From the NCBI RefSeq assembly GCF_000003605.2, contig NW_003109978.1, forward strand, positions 482,325-522,630: DNA of 40,306 bases. The letters run 5' to 3'. How positions within the stretch are numbered: position 1 is the first letter of the stretch; the number at the start of each line of letters is the position of its first letter. The notes under the pieces are model-generated. The model ran no database searches. It was not told the DNA's origin and worked only from the letters and a program-made list of their open reading frames with translations. The DNA is from Saccoglossus kowalevskii. Taxonomy: Eukaryota; Hemichordata; Enteropneusta; Harrimaniidae. This document shows positions 21,319 through 30,672 of this stretch, one piece after another. A program made the position numbers and the translations under genes.

Positions 21319-22236
21319 CTATGTACTAGCTTGAATCACATGATCAACAATATTAGGATCATCAGAGTAATACTCGCAGGTATAGATGGTATACACATCA
21401 TATTTGCGAATCAAACACATTCTATCACGTATTGACTCTTCTTCAGGGAGCGTCGCCTTTAACTCGATTTGCTCGGCGATGGCTTTTGGGCAATCCTATA
21501 CGTAAACAGAAAACATTGATTAATGAATCTGAGAAGAAAATTTCGAAACGCAATAGCAAGCATATACGACTATTTACAACAGATGTTTTCTTACATTCCA
21601 CAGAAATTGATTACTCTGTATATGACTTGTATATTATTTCAGGTAGTATTATTATATAAAATTTCACTATAGCAGTTTTAATACTAACATTAGCGAGTGG
21701 TTTTAAGTTTATATAGTGTGAAATATGATATTATATATTAAAATGGAGTAAATAAACTGTACAATAATTAAACCATCATAAAATCCAACCCCAACGCTAG
21801 CTGAACAATATTTTGCTACGTTTTTTACTTATTGTAGTGTATGTTAGCATATAAATAATCATCGTAAGATATTCACCACAAGTTTACAAACATTGTGAAC
21901 CCACGCGTCTTCAATTGCCGAGACCGTGCATTGTTGACAATTGTCAGTTGGCACCGCTTCAATTCCCTGTAAAACAATGTATGTCAATATATACAACGTA
22001 TTTTAGTTAATATAAAACATAATAATAATTACAATCTTGTTAGAACGGAATATTAGAAAGTGTTGTTAATTACACAGTATGAATTTCTTCCTTTTTTAGT
22101 GTATTTTATTTCAAAACAGTTCAACACATGCTGTGAGGGTCTATTCTAATAGTACTCAATTTGTCAAAGGGTGATCGTGAGCATTTGATGTAACTGCTAT
22201 CATGATCACACCCCACAGTGAAAGTGATACCAACAT
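21319..22236 (-). CDS. Small secreted six-cysteine protein, three exons, unknown family
   Basis: Exons on the minus strand: 22236-22195 (14 codons), 21966-21877 (30 codons), 21495-21319 (58 codons plus TAG), giving 102 residues. All introns are in phase 0. The N-terminus MLVSLSLWGVIMIA joined to GIEA makes a signal peptide with likely cleavage before VPTDN. The mature part holds six Cys: DNCQQC, NVC, then DCPKA, RDRMC and YTCEYY. It ends DHVIQAST. Acceptors are good (TTTTACAG, TATAG). The exon 2 donor GTGAAT is fair. The exon 1 donor GTTACA is weak, and if it is unused the first exon runs to a stop after HDHPLTN. The exon 3 open frame is only 58 codons. I know no family with this Cys spacing. 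A secreted, disulphide-bonded protein is inferred. Confidence 0.6.
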
Positions 22237-22266
22237 AATTTCTAGAAATAAATAAAAAAAATTCAG

Positions 22267-22293
22267 TTTATAGGCTGCCGTACTCTGACGTCA
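22267..22293 (-). promoter_or_regulatory. TATA box and CRE-like site upstream of the secreted-protein gene
   Basis: On the minus strand a full palindromic TGACGTCA (22293-22286) is followed after 13 bases by TATAAA (22272-22267), about 30 bases before the ATG at 22236. The spacing would put transcription start a few bases before the ATG. An acceptor-like TTTATTTCTAG just before the ATG offers an alternative with an upstream leader exon. Both motifs are short and could be chance. TGACGTCA occurs twice more in the window (8465 and 16350) without a gene. Confidence 0.4.
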
Positions 22294-22739
22294 TTTGATT
22301 ACGTTTTTACCAACCATCTTGCAAATGTCTGTTATCAAATGTCACTATTAAATGTAAGACAGATGCGATGGGCGAAGGATGTTGGTCGTAGCAGACATTT
22401 TTACGTCAAGTAAAATAAATAAGTTTCAAGTAAAACACAAATACAACATTATCAGTCACGCCATGTAGCTGGGGACAAGGGTCGATCCCAATTCCAAATA
22501 AACTGAGATGTTATATTGTCCCAAGGTGAATGAGAATGAGACAGGTCATTTGGCAGAAGTTTGTACTGTTGAGCCCAGATATTTAACGGTCGGGTATGAC
22601 AAATCATGAGACAGTCACTCTTGCTAAAGCTGTAAGATTAGTATCGCATCATGGAAGTGAAAAGAAATGAGATATACAGACAAGTAATTGAAAGATATAT
22701 TAGCCTATTGGCTTCAACTGTTGTCTATGTCAAATATAA
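22294..22739. other. Upstream region of the secreted-protein gene
   Basis: No open frame or repeat could be supported. It may contain a leader exon. Confidence 0.25.
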
Positions 22740-23669
22740 TTGTATCTAATTTGTGATCATTATATAAACGGTGCGGCCACGAATATGAGTTTGGTCTTGA
22801 CCTTACTTTTTCAAATAATACAGACATAACCATGAAAGATACCGACCACAAAGAATTTTGTTCTAAGGACACTACTCTTAGAAATAATTTCACGGAATAG
22901 ATTAACACGCATATCGATAGATGTATTTACACTGTAATATGTAAATATAGACGTGGAAGCATTAATACATTTTCATCGAGTAAACTGTGAAACATAATAT
23001 GTTTTTATTTCTATTTAAATTATCTCTCAGTAGAAGTGTAATGGTGTAAAACACTGTTGTTTTACTTACTAGGATTTATAGAATGACGCTTAAATACAAA
23101 CCTATCTTAACATTCAGATGATCTATTCTACATACCGGACATGCAAAGCATTGACTGCCAATACTGTAACCACAAAACACGAACTAGCACTAATTACTCA
23201 GTACATTAGAGCTGAAGAAACAATATGTAAAATGTGTACAGTCACGAGTTCCACTCATTACATATGTGCAAATAATTCAACTCACTAATTCGGATACTGA
23301 CAGATTTGTCTAGCAGATGAATACAAAACATGGCAACCAATAGTAGACTCACATACATAGCTTTAGACAACGTAAAACAAATCTAACCTGTATTGTCGTA
23401 GTGGAGACAGTCACAACTTGCAAACCCAATTGATGTTTATTTCACAGACCTACCTGAGTGTCGGCATTATAACTACTATGCGTCATAACTTAAATATTTT
23501 TAGCATTTTTGTTTTATTTTAATCCTCCAATTATTGTGTCTCTCTGTCTGGCTATAATGATTTGTTCTCTGACAAATTAGTGTTCGTAAAAAGTCGAGGT
23601 AAAACAACAAGGTAGAGGTTTGTTTAACCGAAAACAAACAGTTATTATAGGTGTCTGTAATTTAAAAGG
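22740..23669. repeat. Dispersed repeat, copy D (left and middle part)
   Basis: It is collinear with 6400-7560, with the words 'tgatcattatat.aa.ggtg.ggccac' and 'atatgagtttggtcttga' at the start and 'gtagtggagacagtcacaac' near 23400. It continues into the duplicated block at 23670. The minus-strand open frame 22714-22908 is inside the repeat and probably meaningless. Confidence 0.6.
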
Positions 23670-24004
23670 CTGAAAAAATAATTTATTATATTTTTATGAC
23701 GTTATAGTGGTACTACAATTTATTACCAGCATATTAAAGATTTGTTCCTATTTTCAATTGCGCTGATAGCAAACAAACCATTTTTAATTGAAACAGAAAT
23801 TAAATAGTATACAAAGTTAAAAAAACTAGCATTCTTGTGAGCAAATGAGCAAAACATACTTCTCCTGGGAATGGAACGTTCCTATTGACGAACATCAGTC
23901 TAACCTGTAGACTTTTCGGTGACCCCGCCAAAATTCTGGTCAGTATCTGTGTGATTTCACGTGTTTTGCGTTAGTGTAGATGACTATTGCATTTTATCTT
24001 TAGT

Positions 24005-24486
24005 GTTGATAATCTGTCCAATAATACTTTGAATACATCTGGTCATCTTAAAATTTGTGTTAATTTTAAATTCTTTTATTCTAACCCATTCCAAACAAAA
24101 GCTGTAAATGTAATGAAAACTACATCTCGGTTTCGTTTCAACTGAAAAATCCCTGGCCTTGAATAATTAATTAGTTGTATGAATAACGAATATACGCAAC
24201 AAGAGATTGCAGAATCCTCTAAATATTTCGCACTGAACAATCACGAACAAGTCATACATGTACTGGGTGAAATATTTGATCACACTGCATCGGATATTAA
24301 GTCAACGAATAGATCTTGTACCCGGAACCAATCCAAACCAATGTGGTGAGATAAATTGAGCAGCACAGCTAAACTAGAAAAATAAAAAAGTCCAAAACAA
24401 ATTTAGACGTTCAAATATCGATAGTAACTTGACCATTTCAAAGCAATATGTAGAAATAAGAAACGGTTATTTATAGACAAACTTTG
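24005..24486 (+). pseudogene. LINE endonuclease end and EN-RT linker, fragment 2
   Basis: A single frame runs VDNLSNNTLN, FKFFYSNPFQTKAVNVMK, then FRFN and a TGA where this linker usually has Trp, then KIPGLE, a TAA, and MNNEYTQQEIAESSKY. The site of the usual WWD is W followed by TGA. The end, FKAIC.NK.RLFIDKLCLN, is the linker before RT motif 1. The preserved frame shows descent from a LINE of the CR1/Jockey/RTE kind, but no RT follows. Confidence 0.6.
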
Positions 24487-24496
24487 TCTTAATATG

Positions 24497-24699
24497 GTGT
24501 GTATGTTTAAAACATCGTGTGGTGTTTATAACGATTGATGTGTGTATTTTAAAAATGATGTGTGTTAAATAATTAATATGTGTTAAATAATGTGTTTAAA
24601 AATGTGGTGTGTTTAAAATAGACTTGTGTATTTCGAAATAGTGTGTGTTAAAAAAATGACTTGTGTATTTTAAAAATTACGTGTGTGTTTAAAAATTAC
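24497..24699. repeat. Minisatellite, GTGTGTTTAAAA-type
   Basis: Irregular units of about 14-22 bases alternate tgtgtg(t) with tttaaaa(tgac). The array is repeated at 25598-25828 in the duplicated block, with different unit numbers. It is pure spacer, with no open frame. Confidence 0.75.
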
Positions 24700-25115
24700 C
24701 TGAAAAATAATTTATTATATTTTGATGACGTTATATGGTACTACAATTTATTACCAGCATATTAAAGATTTGTTACTATTTTCAATTGCGCTGATAGCAA
24801 ACAAACCATTTTCAACACAGGGGTGTAAGTAGGCATTCATTGGAAATAACAAAAATCAATTTGCATTTGGATTTGAAGCACTCACTTAAGACGAAATAAT
24901 TGAAACAGAAATTAAATAGTATACAAAGTTAAAAAACAAGCATTGTTGTGAGCAAATGTGCAAAACATACTTCTCCTGGGAATGGAACGTTCCTATTGAC
25001 GAACATCAGTCTAACCTGTAGACTTTTCGGTGACCCCGCCAAAATTCTGGTCAGTATCTGTGTGATTTCACGTGTTTTGCATTAGTGTAGATGACTATTG
25101 CATTTTATCTTCAGA

Positions 25116-25590
25116 ATTGATAATCTGTCAAATATTACTTTGAATGCATCTGATCATCTTAAAATTTGTTTTAAATTTAAATTCCCTTATTCTAACCCAT
25201 TCCAAACAAAAGCTGTAAATGTAATGAAAACTACATCTCGGTTTCGTTTCAACTGAAAAATCCCTGGCCTTGAATAATTAATTAGTTGTATGAATAACGA
25301 ATATACGCAACAAGAGATTGCAGAATCCTCTAAATATATCGCACTGAACAATCACGAACAAGTCATACATGTACTGGGTGAAATATTTGATCACACTGCA
25401 TCGGATATTAAGTCAACAAATAGATCTTGTACCCGGAACCAACTCAAACCAATGTGGTGGGATAATTTGTTCAGCAGAGCTAAACTAGAATAATAAAAAA
25501 GCTTAAAACAAATTCAGACGTTCAAATATCAATAGTAACAATTTCAAAGCAATATGTAGAAATAAGAAACGGTTATTTATAGACAAACTT
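25116..25590 (+). pseudogene. LINE endonuclease end and EN-RT linker, fragment 3
   Basis: This is the duplicate of fragment 2 and the best preserved of the three. It reads IDNLSNITLNASDHLKI, with the endonuclease SDH motif intact, the same TGA after FRFN, and an open stretch from 25290 (MNNEYTQQEIAESSKYIALN) to 25493 that includes VLGEIFDHTASDIKS and KPMWWDNLFSRAKLE. The 'WWD..L..AK' motif is a hallmark of the LINE endonuclease-RT linker. It stops at TAA 25491-25493. Confidence 0.65.
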
Positions 25591-25597
25591 TGTCTTA

Positions 25598-25828
25598 ATA
25601 TGGTGTGTATATTTAAAACATCATATAAACATCATGTGTGTTTAAAACAATTGATGTGTGTATTAAAATGACGTGTGTATTTTAAAAATGATGTGTGTTA
25701 AATAATCAATCTGTGTTAAATGTGTTTAAAAATGAGGTGTGTTTAAAATCGACTTGTGTATTTCGCAATGGTGTGTTTAAAAAATGACTTGTGTATTTTA
25801 AAAATTACGTGTGTGTTTAAAAATTACC
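25598..25828. repeat. Minisatellite, second array
   Basis: The same degenerate unit as at 24497-24699, with gains and losses of units relative to it. The order of the individual variants is otherwise largely kept, as expected for a duplicated array. Confidence 0.75.
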
Positions 25829-27030
25829 TTTGTGTTAAGATTACGTTTGCTTTTTTAAATGCATTCAACTGGCCAGTGTATATTTACCGCCCCATGGATA
25901 ATACGATGACCCATAGTGCACTGTTGTTGCCCTGACATAACACACAGTATATTCTCAATGTTGAAAGAAACTTCTATATTTTCTTCTATATTTTCAAATA
26001 TCTAAGAAAGACAGAAGAGTAATGGTAACATATTTTTCTTCCACTCCCTTAATTTGAATTTATATGGCAGTTAAACCCGATCAGTCAATCATAAGCACAG
26101 TGATGCTAAACAGTGTCATTCGAAAATGTTTCAATGTTATTGTTGTTATTTTGTTGTTTGCTTTAAGTAATGGTATTGTTCTGCAGCTGAATTGAGGCAC
26201 TGCAGAAAGTGAAGATTTATATTATGGCCTAACAGTCTTTCTTAGGCTTGACTACTGTGGGTACAATGTTCGAGTAATCTTTACTTTAACTCCGATTTGT
26301 TAGTGATGAACATTATTTAAAATGTGGCTGAAAATGAAAATGATCATTATTATAACCAATGTTTTGTTACTATTATGCCATGAAAATTTACTTGTATAGT
26401 TTTTTTTACTATTAACCTTCCCAGTAATGATAATGTATGATAGTATAATGATACTTGTTGTAGTCGTACTTAGTTGTAGTTGCTGTCTTCATCATTAACA
26501 CTACCTTGTGACCAATCCAATTTAAGATGTAATGGTGAAATAGCGACAATTTTAGTTCTTGGAAATAAAAGCGAGAATGTTTGCCATGCTGAAATCGATC
26601 TTGGTCGTATATATATATGGTTTTTGTTCAAACTTGGTTATATATTGATCATTACGGGACATCAATGTCCATAAATTTGTTTTGCTGATCAACCTCAAAA
26701 TATTTAACTGGTGGCTACTTTGCTGACCATGATTCATTTCACGGTCAAACATTGTGTTTTTTATTTATTGCTTCATAAAACTCGACATTGAAGTATTGTT
26801 TTAAATTCAACAATGATAATCTGCGAGAGTTTTGTTCAATAAATGGCTTTTTAGTCGTTCAATCAGTATTTCGTCTTATCATCTATATTGAAATCTTATT
26901 CCAACATTCATTTGCCATTTAAATATATATGGACAGTGATTTTGTAATGATGGTAGGTAAGCTCAAAGCAAACAATGGTCAACTTACGCCACAAAAAAGA
27001 GGGTTAATTTTTTTGCACGGCTGGTCTCAA
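25829..27030. other. No gene seen
   Basis: Intergenic A/T-rich sequence. Two overlapping open frames of 64-66 codons (26480-26674 plus, 26552-26752 minus) have no recognisable domain. Confidence 0.3.
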
Positions 27031-27165
27031 ATTTCAAACAACTCAGACGTTAGATGTTCAAACGTTTGTGACTGTCATATGGGTTCAAACCCCACCCTTG
27101 GTCAACCTTTTGACTCTGCTTAGCAAAGAATAAAAATGGAGTCATTGTCGTCAACCTGTACGTAT
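27031..27165 (+). repeat. tRNA-derived SINE-like segment
   Basis: An A-box-like word (actcagacgttagat, 27041-27055) is followed by a B box GGTTCAAACCC (27082-27092) inside gggttcaaaccccaccc, at tRNA-like spacing. The acceptor stem is not intact. The body ends near 'aataaaaatggag'. The open frame 26929-27123 over it is probably meaningless. It could also be a tRNA pseudogene. Confidence 0.45.
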
Positions 27166-27390
27166 GTATTCATCAATATCAGAAGAACAACTACAATGAC
27201 ACTTGGTACACAGAATGATCGTTTATACCGCGTTGATTGTATTTGTCAGGAATTTTGATTTCCTGATTTGCAACATGATTATTCAATAATATCTGGAAAA
27301 AAAAACAATAAATTGATTGCAATGACAGTTTGAGTTTTTTATAGTCGTGATTAATGTTGTGGTCATGTTCATGCATATTTATTACTTAAT
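27166..27390. other. No gene seen
   Basis: A short A/T-rich stretch. It holds a possible splice acceptor (acaaatttaccag, 27395-27407) for the open frame that follows. Confidence 0.25.
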
Positions 27391-27669
27391 TTGCACAAAT
27401 TTACCAGAACTTTAGGCGTCTTTGTCCAATATAAATACGGGTCACAGATCAATTTCAAACAGTCTCCAATTTTCATTGAATCGTTAGGGGCAAAATTCCT
27501 TTGCAACATCGTGGCATGTCACATGCAGTTGCTTCGTAATGTGCTCTCCAAGACAGATTGTTTCACGGCAAGCGAAATTGAAGAGATTGTATTTTTCAAT
27601 GGACATTGGGAAGAACCATGTCATCTTTCTATGCAACGTTTGCAGAAACTCTCTGCTATTCTGCGATAA
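27391..27669 (+). CDS. Unidentified open frame, possible exon or decayed gene
   Basis: The 92-codon frame runs to a stop at 27667-27669 and has no ATG at its left end. From about 27450 it reads SPIFIESLGAKFLCNIVACH, then MQLLRNVLSKTDCFTASEIE and EIVFFNGHWEEPCHLSMQRL. The composition is protein-like (balanced, Cys, Trp and acidic clusters) and the DNA is less A/T-rich than its flanks. It could be a last exon after an acceptor at about 27407, or a fragment of an old gene copy. I recognise no family. The antisense strand is open as well (27484-27672), which weakens the call. Confidence 0.3.
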   Translation: MHKFTRTLGVFVQYKYGSQINFKQSPIFIESLGAKFLCNIVACHMQLLRNVLSKTDCFTASEIEEIVFFNGHWEEPCHLSMQRLQKLSAILR

Positions 27670-28329
27670 CATTATATAGTGTTTGTCTAAGCGTCGACGA
27701 GCTGAAGATTGAGTCTCGTGTTGCGTTCGCCGGAACGGTTGACGAAGTAGTTCCGATATTGACTTTCGAAACTAGGTAATTTCAGTGTCCATTCCGCTTT
27801 GTGACTCTAGCCAACGCTAAATGTATTTTCTGTTTGTCCTAATTGCGTACGTTTTGACACATCGTAATTGTATTATGCTGAATTCATTGTTTATTTAACT
27901 TCATGTCAGTTGATGACTCGTGAGCACATGATATATATATATATAATGGTAACAGGTAATGCAGTTAAGGTTATTGCGACATGATTTAATAAATGTATTA
28001 CTGTCCAAAAAAAGTTTTTGTCTGATTTGGTATCTTCAAGCATTTTTACGATTGTTCTGAATTAAATTATTACAAAAAAAAATGAGCCGAGAGTAAGTAG
28101 ATAGAATTAGTAAAATATCAAAATTCACCTTAAAGTAAAGTTGAAACTGTCTTGCAATTATCTAGCCGACAGCGTTACAATCGCACTGTGCAATTCACAA
28201 ATTCTACATGACTGAAAATGTGTTAAAACGCCCCTTTTCAATAGATGGAAGGTCGACAAATCACAACTGCAAACCTGTATGTTAAGTAATTTTTACAGCA
28301 AGTCTCTGAAGTATTGGGGCAGCCAACTT
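27670..28329. other. No gene seen; (AT)n microsatellite
   Basis: A short (AT)n run at 27931-27945. No coding signal could be supported. Confidence 0.3.
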
Positions 28330-28495
28330 TCAAACTCGCTAGCGAATTGGTTAACTGCTTTGGTTTTGACTAAACGGTTGGTTTTCGAATCTCTCTGGCG
28401 CCTTCTTGTGGTCACGCTTTGAGATTTGCTGTAAACCACATTGGTATAACACTTATGCGCTACCATATTCGTCTATATATATATATATATATACG
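28330..28495 (+). repeat. tRNA-like SINE remnant with (TA)n tail
   Basis: An A-box-like stretch (agcgaattggttaactgc, 28341-28358), a short anticodon-stem-like inverted pair around ttgacta, and a B-box-like ggttttcgaatct (28379-28391, two extra T) give a decayed tRNA head. The sequence ends in a (TA)n microsatellite at 28474-28493, a usual place for a SINE tail. No acceptor stem is intact. Confidence 0.4.
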
Positions 28496-28919
28496 GTTTT
28501 AAATAATCTTATAGTAGTATACCTAATAACTATCAGATAGTGTTCGAATCACAGAACATTTTTTTTTTACAATTTTCACTCTTGTTGATAGCTTAATTTA
28601 GGTTTTTACTCAAAATAACATCTGTCAAATTATCATTATAAGGGCTTTCGGGCTTTAAATGTATAAAGCGTAGGAATGATATCTAAACTAGAGGGCGCTG
28701 TTCAACAGACTCCTACCTTCTTTGTGTCACTGCAGAAAAAACCCGAATATTTCTTCAAAAGTCGCTAGTTATTGGATGTAGATGGTGAGTATATGGTTTT
28801 ATTAATGTCCCATAAACATCTTAGAAAGAGTTAGTGTTTGAAAGACTATTCAATGCTTGTGAATTAGGCAATTTAAAGTGTGCTTTGAACGGTGTACGTT
28901 GTTGTGTCAGTTAACTGAC

Positions 28920-29911
28920 TGTGGATTGCGACGAGTTCTCTTAGATGTGAAGACTGTGGCGAAGTGTCTCAACGGGTATTTTGCTCCCATGGTGATATTC
29001 AACTTTGCTCTGACTGTAATAAGAAACGTTTTGGATCCGGTAATTATAACAGTGATGGTTTTCTCACGACAAGAGGCGGTCCTAAATGTCTGTCCGCAGA
29101 TGCTGCAGTAATTAATCTGCCGTGTTTTGTTGCCAAGGATCTGGGTAAATTACCACCAATTGATCTTACTCATGTGGTTGTCTCCGTAATGACTCAGAGA
29201 ATGTAATTAGTTAGATCAGAAGTATTTCAGCTGAAGGAATCATTTCTACGGTCTCAATCAAAGCTAAATGAATTGATACAAGGAGTTAAAAACCTACGCA
29301 ACGAAATGAATTTCATGAAAAGTTGTTTTGAAAATCAGGCTTTACGGGCCGGGCCTGGAAGTGTACAATCTGAGGATTTGCATGAGATGGTATTGGAAGA
29401 CGGGAAGCAGGACAAGGGCTATAATCAGCCTAGTCACGCTTATACGGGTTCTGTGGAAAAACACTCTCTGATAAAAGAGAGCATTATGACCACTTATGCA
29501 ACAAAAGTGAAGTCGACTGTACCTGATGTAAGTAGGAATGTAACACCTTTTAGTAACGATTGTGGTTTCGAAATAGTGGAGCCGCATGTTGCCGAGGTGA
29601 CCGTGAATGTGGCACCTGTGCGTGATGGTAATGGCTTCACAATGGTCAAGAGCCGGAGACGAAGGCGCCCTCAGCCGACAGGTGGAATAGCCAGTGTGGA
29701 TGAATCGTGCGCCATCACAGCGGTTCGCCCTAATCCTTCCTTCATGTTATTCGTATCTAGATTAGCACCTACCACAAAGTCGGAGGACATTTGCAGTTAC
29801 CTGAAGAAGTCGATCAAACTGGAAGTAACATGTGAAAAACTTAAATCGAAGTTTGATACATATTCCTCGTTTGTTGTCGATCTAATCGGGAAGTGTCTCA
29901 TCGACTATTAA
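28920..29911 (+). pseudogene. LINE ORF1 (zinc-binding N-terminus, nucleic-acid-binding C-terminus)
   Basis: The ORF1 protein of CR1/L2-type elements packages element RNA. The frame contains a B-box-like zinc site from 28946: CEDC, then CSHGD and LCSDC. It continues through a TAA at 29204-29206 in the same frame. A coiled-coil-like helix (SKLNELIQGVKNLRNEM, about 29255-29310) follows, then a basic patch KSRRRRRPQP. The conserved C-terminal domain starts at PSFMLFVSRLAPTTKSEDI. Its last part is frameshifted: the next frame reads LSPASWPNGVLF, the usual end of this domain. No ATG start can be chosen with confidence. Confidence 0.75.
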
Positions 29912-29960
29912 GTCCTGCTTCGTGGCCCAATGGGGTATTATTTTGAAGGTAGTATAAATA

Positions 29961-30650
29961 ATGAACATGGCAGTCAGTCTGGTCACATATAACTGTAGAG
30001 TTATTAATGATATTCGAACACTGTGTGACTTTCATGACATAGTTTTAATCCAGGAGCACTGGCTCTGTAAAAATGAATTCCCAATAATGTCAAAAATACA
30101 TAAAGGGTTGTCATCATGTGGAGTTTCCTCTATGAACGACGAATCAGTATGGGGAGGTCATATGGTGCGTAGTAATATAGTGGCAAAAGTCATTGGGTAA
30201 TATGGTGAAAATCAAATATTTAAATGACTGTAGAATAATTGCAGTGGAACTTGCAATGATGATGCAACAAAACTTCTTGTATGTTCTTACTTGCCTACGT
30301 GTACAAATGACAATTATGACAGGTTTCTTTTGTAATTAAGAAAAATTGATTGTATCATTCAAGAATTTGATTCGGCGAATGTCATTGTTCTGGGAGATTT
30401 CAACGCTAGAATCGGAACATCATTTAGTCTGATGCTTGAGCGATTTTGCAGTGAAAACAGCTTATTTATTTCTGATTTTAGTTTGCTGGGCAAAGACAAC
30501 GATATTTTCACGTTTTATAGTGGAGCCCATGGTAGTACCGCTTGGTTGGACATTGTGTTAGCACATATTCGGTGCATAATGCTATATCAAGTATTAATAT
30601 TATGCACGATGTCTTGTCTTCTGACCAGGTCTAGTTCATTTTAGGAATAA
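29961..30650 (+). pseudogene. LINE ORF2 endonuclease, broken
   Basis: This is an endonuclease/exonuclease/phosphatase-fold nuclease for target-primed integration. Motifs: LVTYNCR (N), LIQEHWLC (E), SSCGVSSMNDE, then after a stop at about 30200 and a frameshifted stretch VIVLGDFNARIG (D.N), then STAWLDIVL. The final catalytic box reads DVLSSDQ where the family has SSDH, so the essential His looks like Gln (near 30610-30625). The open frames 29961-30200 and 30432-30644 are in one register. Confidence 0.8.
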
Positions 30651-30672
30651 CGACCAAACGATCAGTGAACAC

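Larger units (their letters stand above)
23670..25828. repeat. Tandem duplication of a 1.03-1.13 kb block (LINE fragment plus minisatellite)
   Basis: Unit 1 is 23670-24699 and unit 2 is 24700-25828. Both begin ctgaaaaa(a)taatttatta and end aaaaattacc. Identity by eye is very high. Unit 1 lacks about 82 bases present in unit 2 (near 24800-24895). Unit 1 itself is the right-hand part of dispersed-repeat copy D, so the duplication happened after the repeat inserted. Each unit contains a LINE linker fragment and then a minisatellite. Confidence 0.85.

Noticed and set aside
21432-21659. 75-codon plus-strand frame with splice-like edges
   Set aside because: It overlaps exon 3 of the minus-strand secreted-protein gene, which has better evidence (Cys pattern, acceptor, stop and polyA signal).
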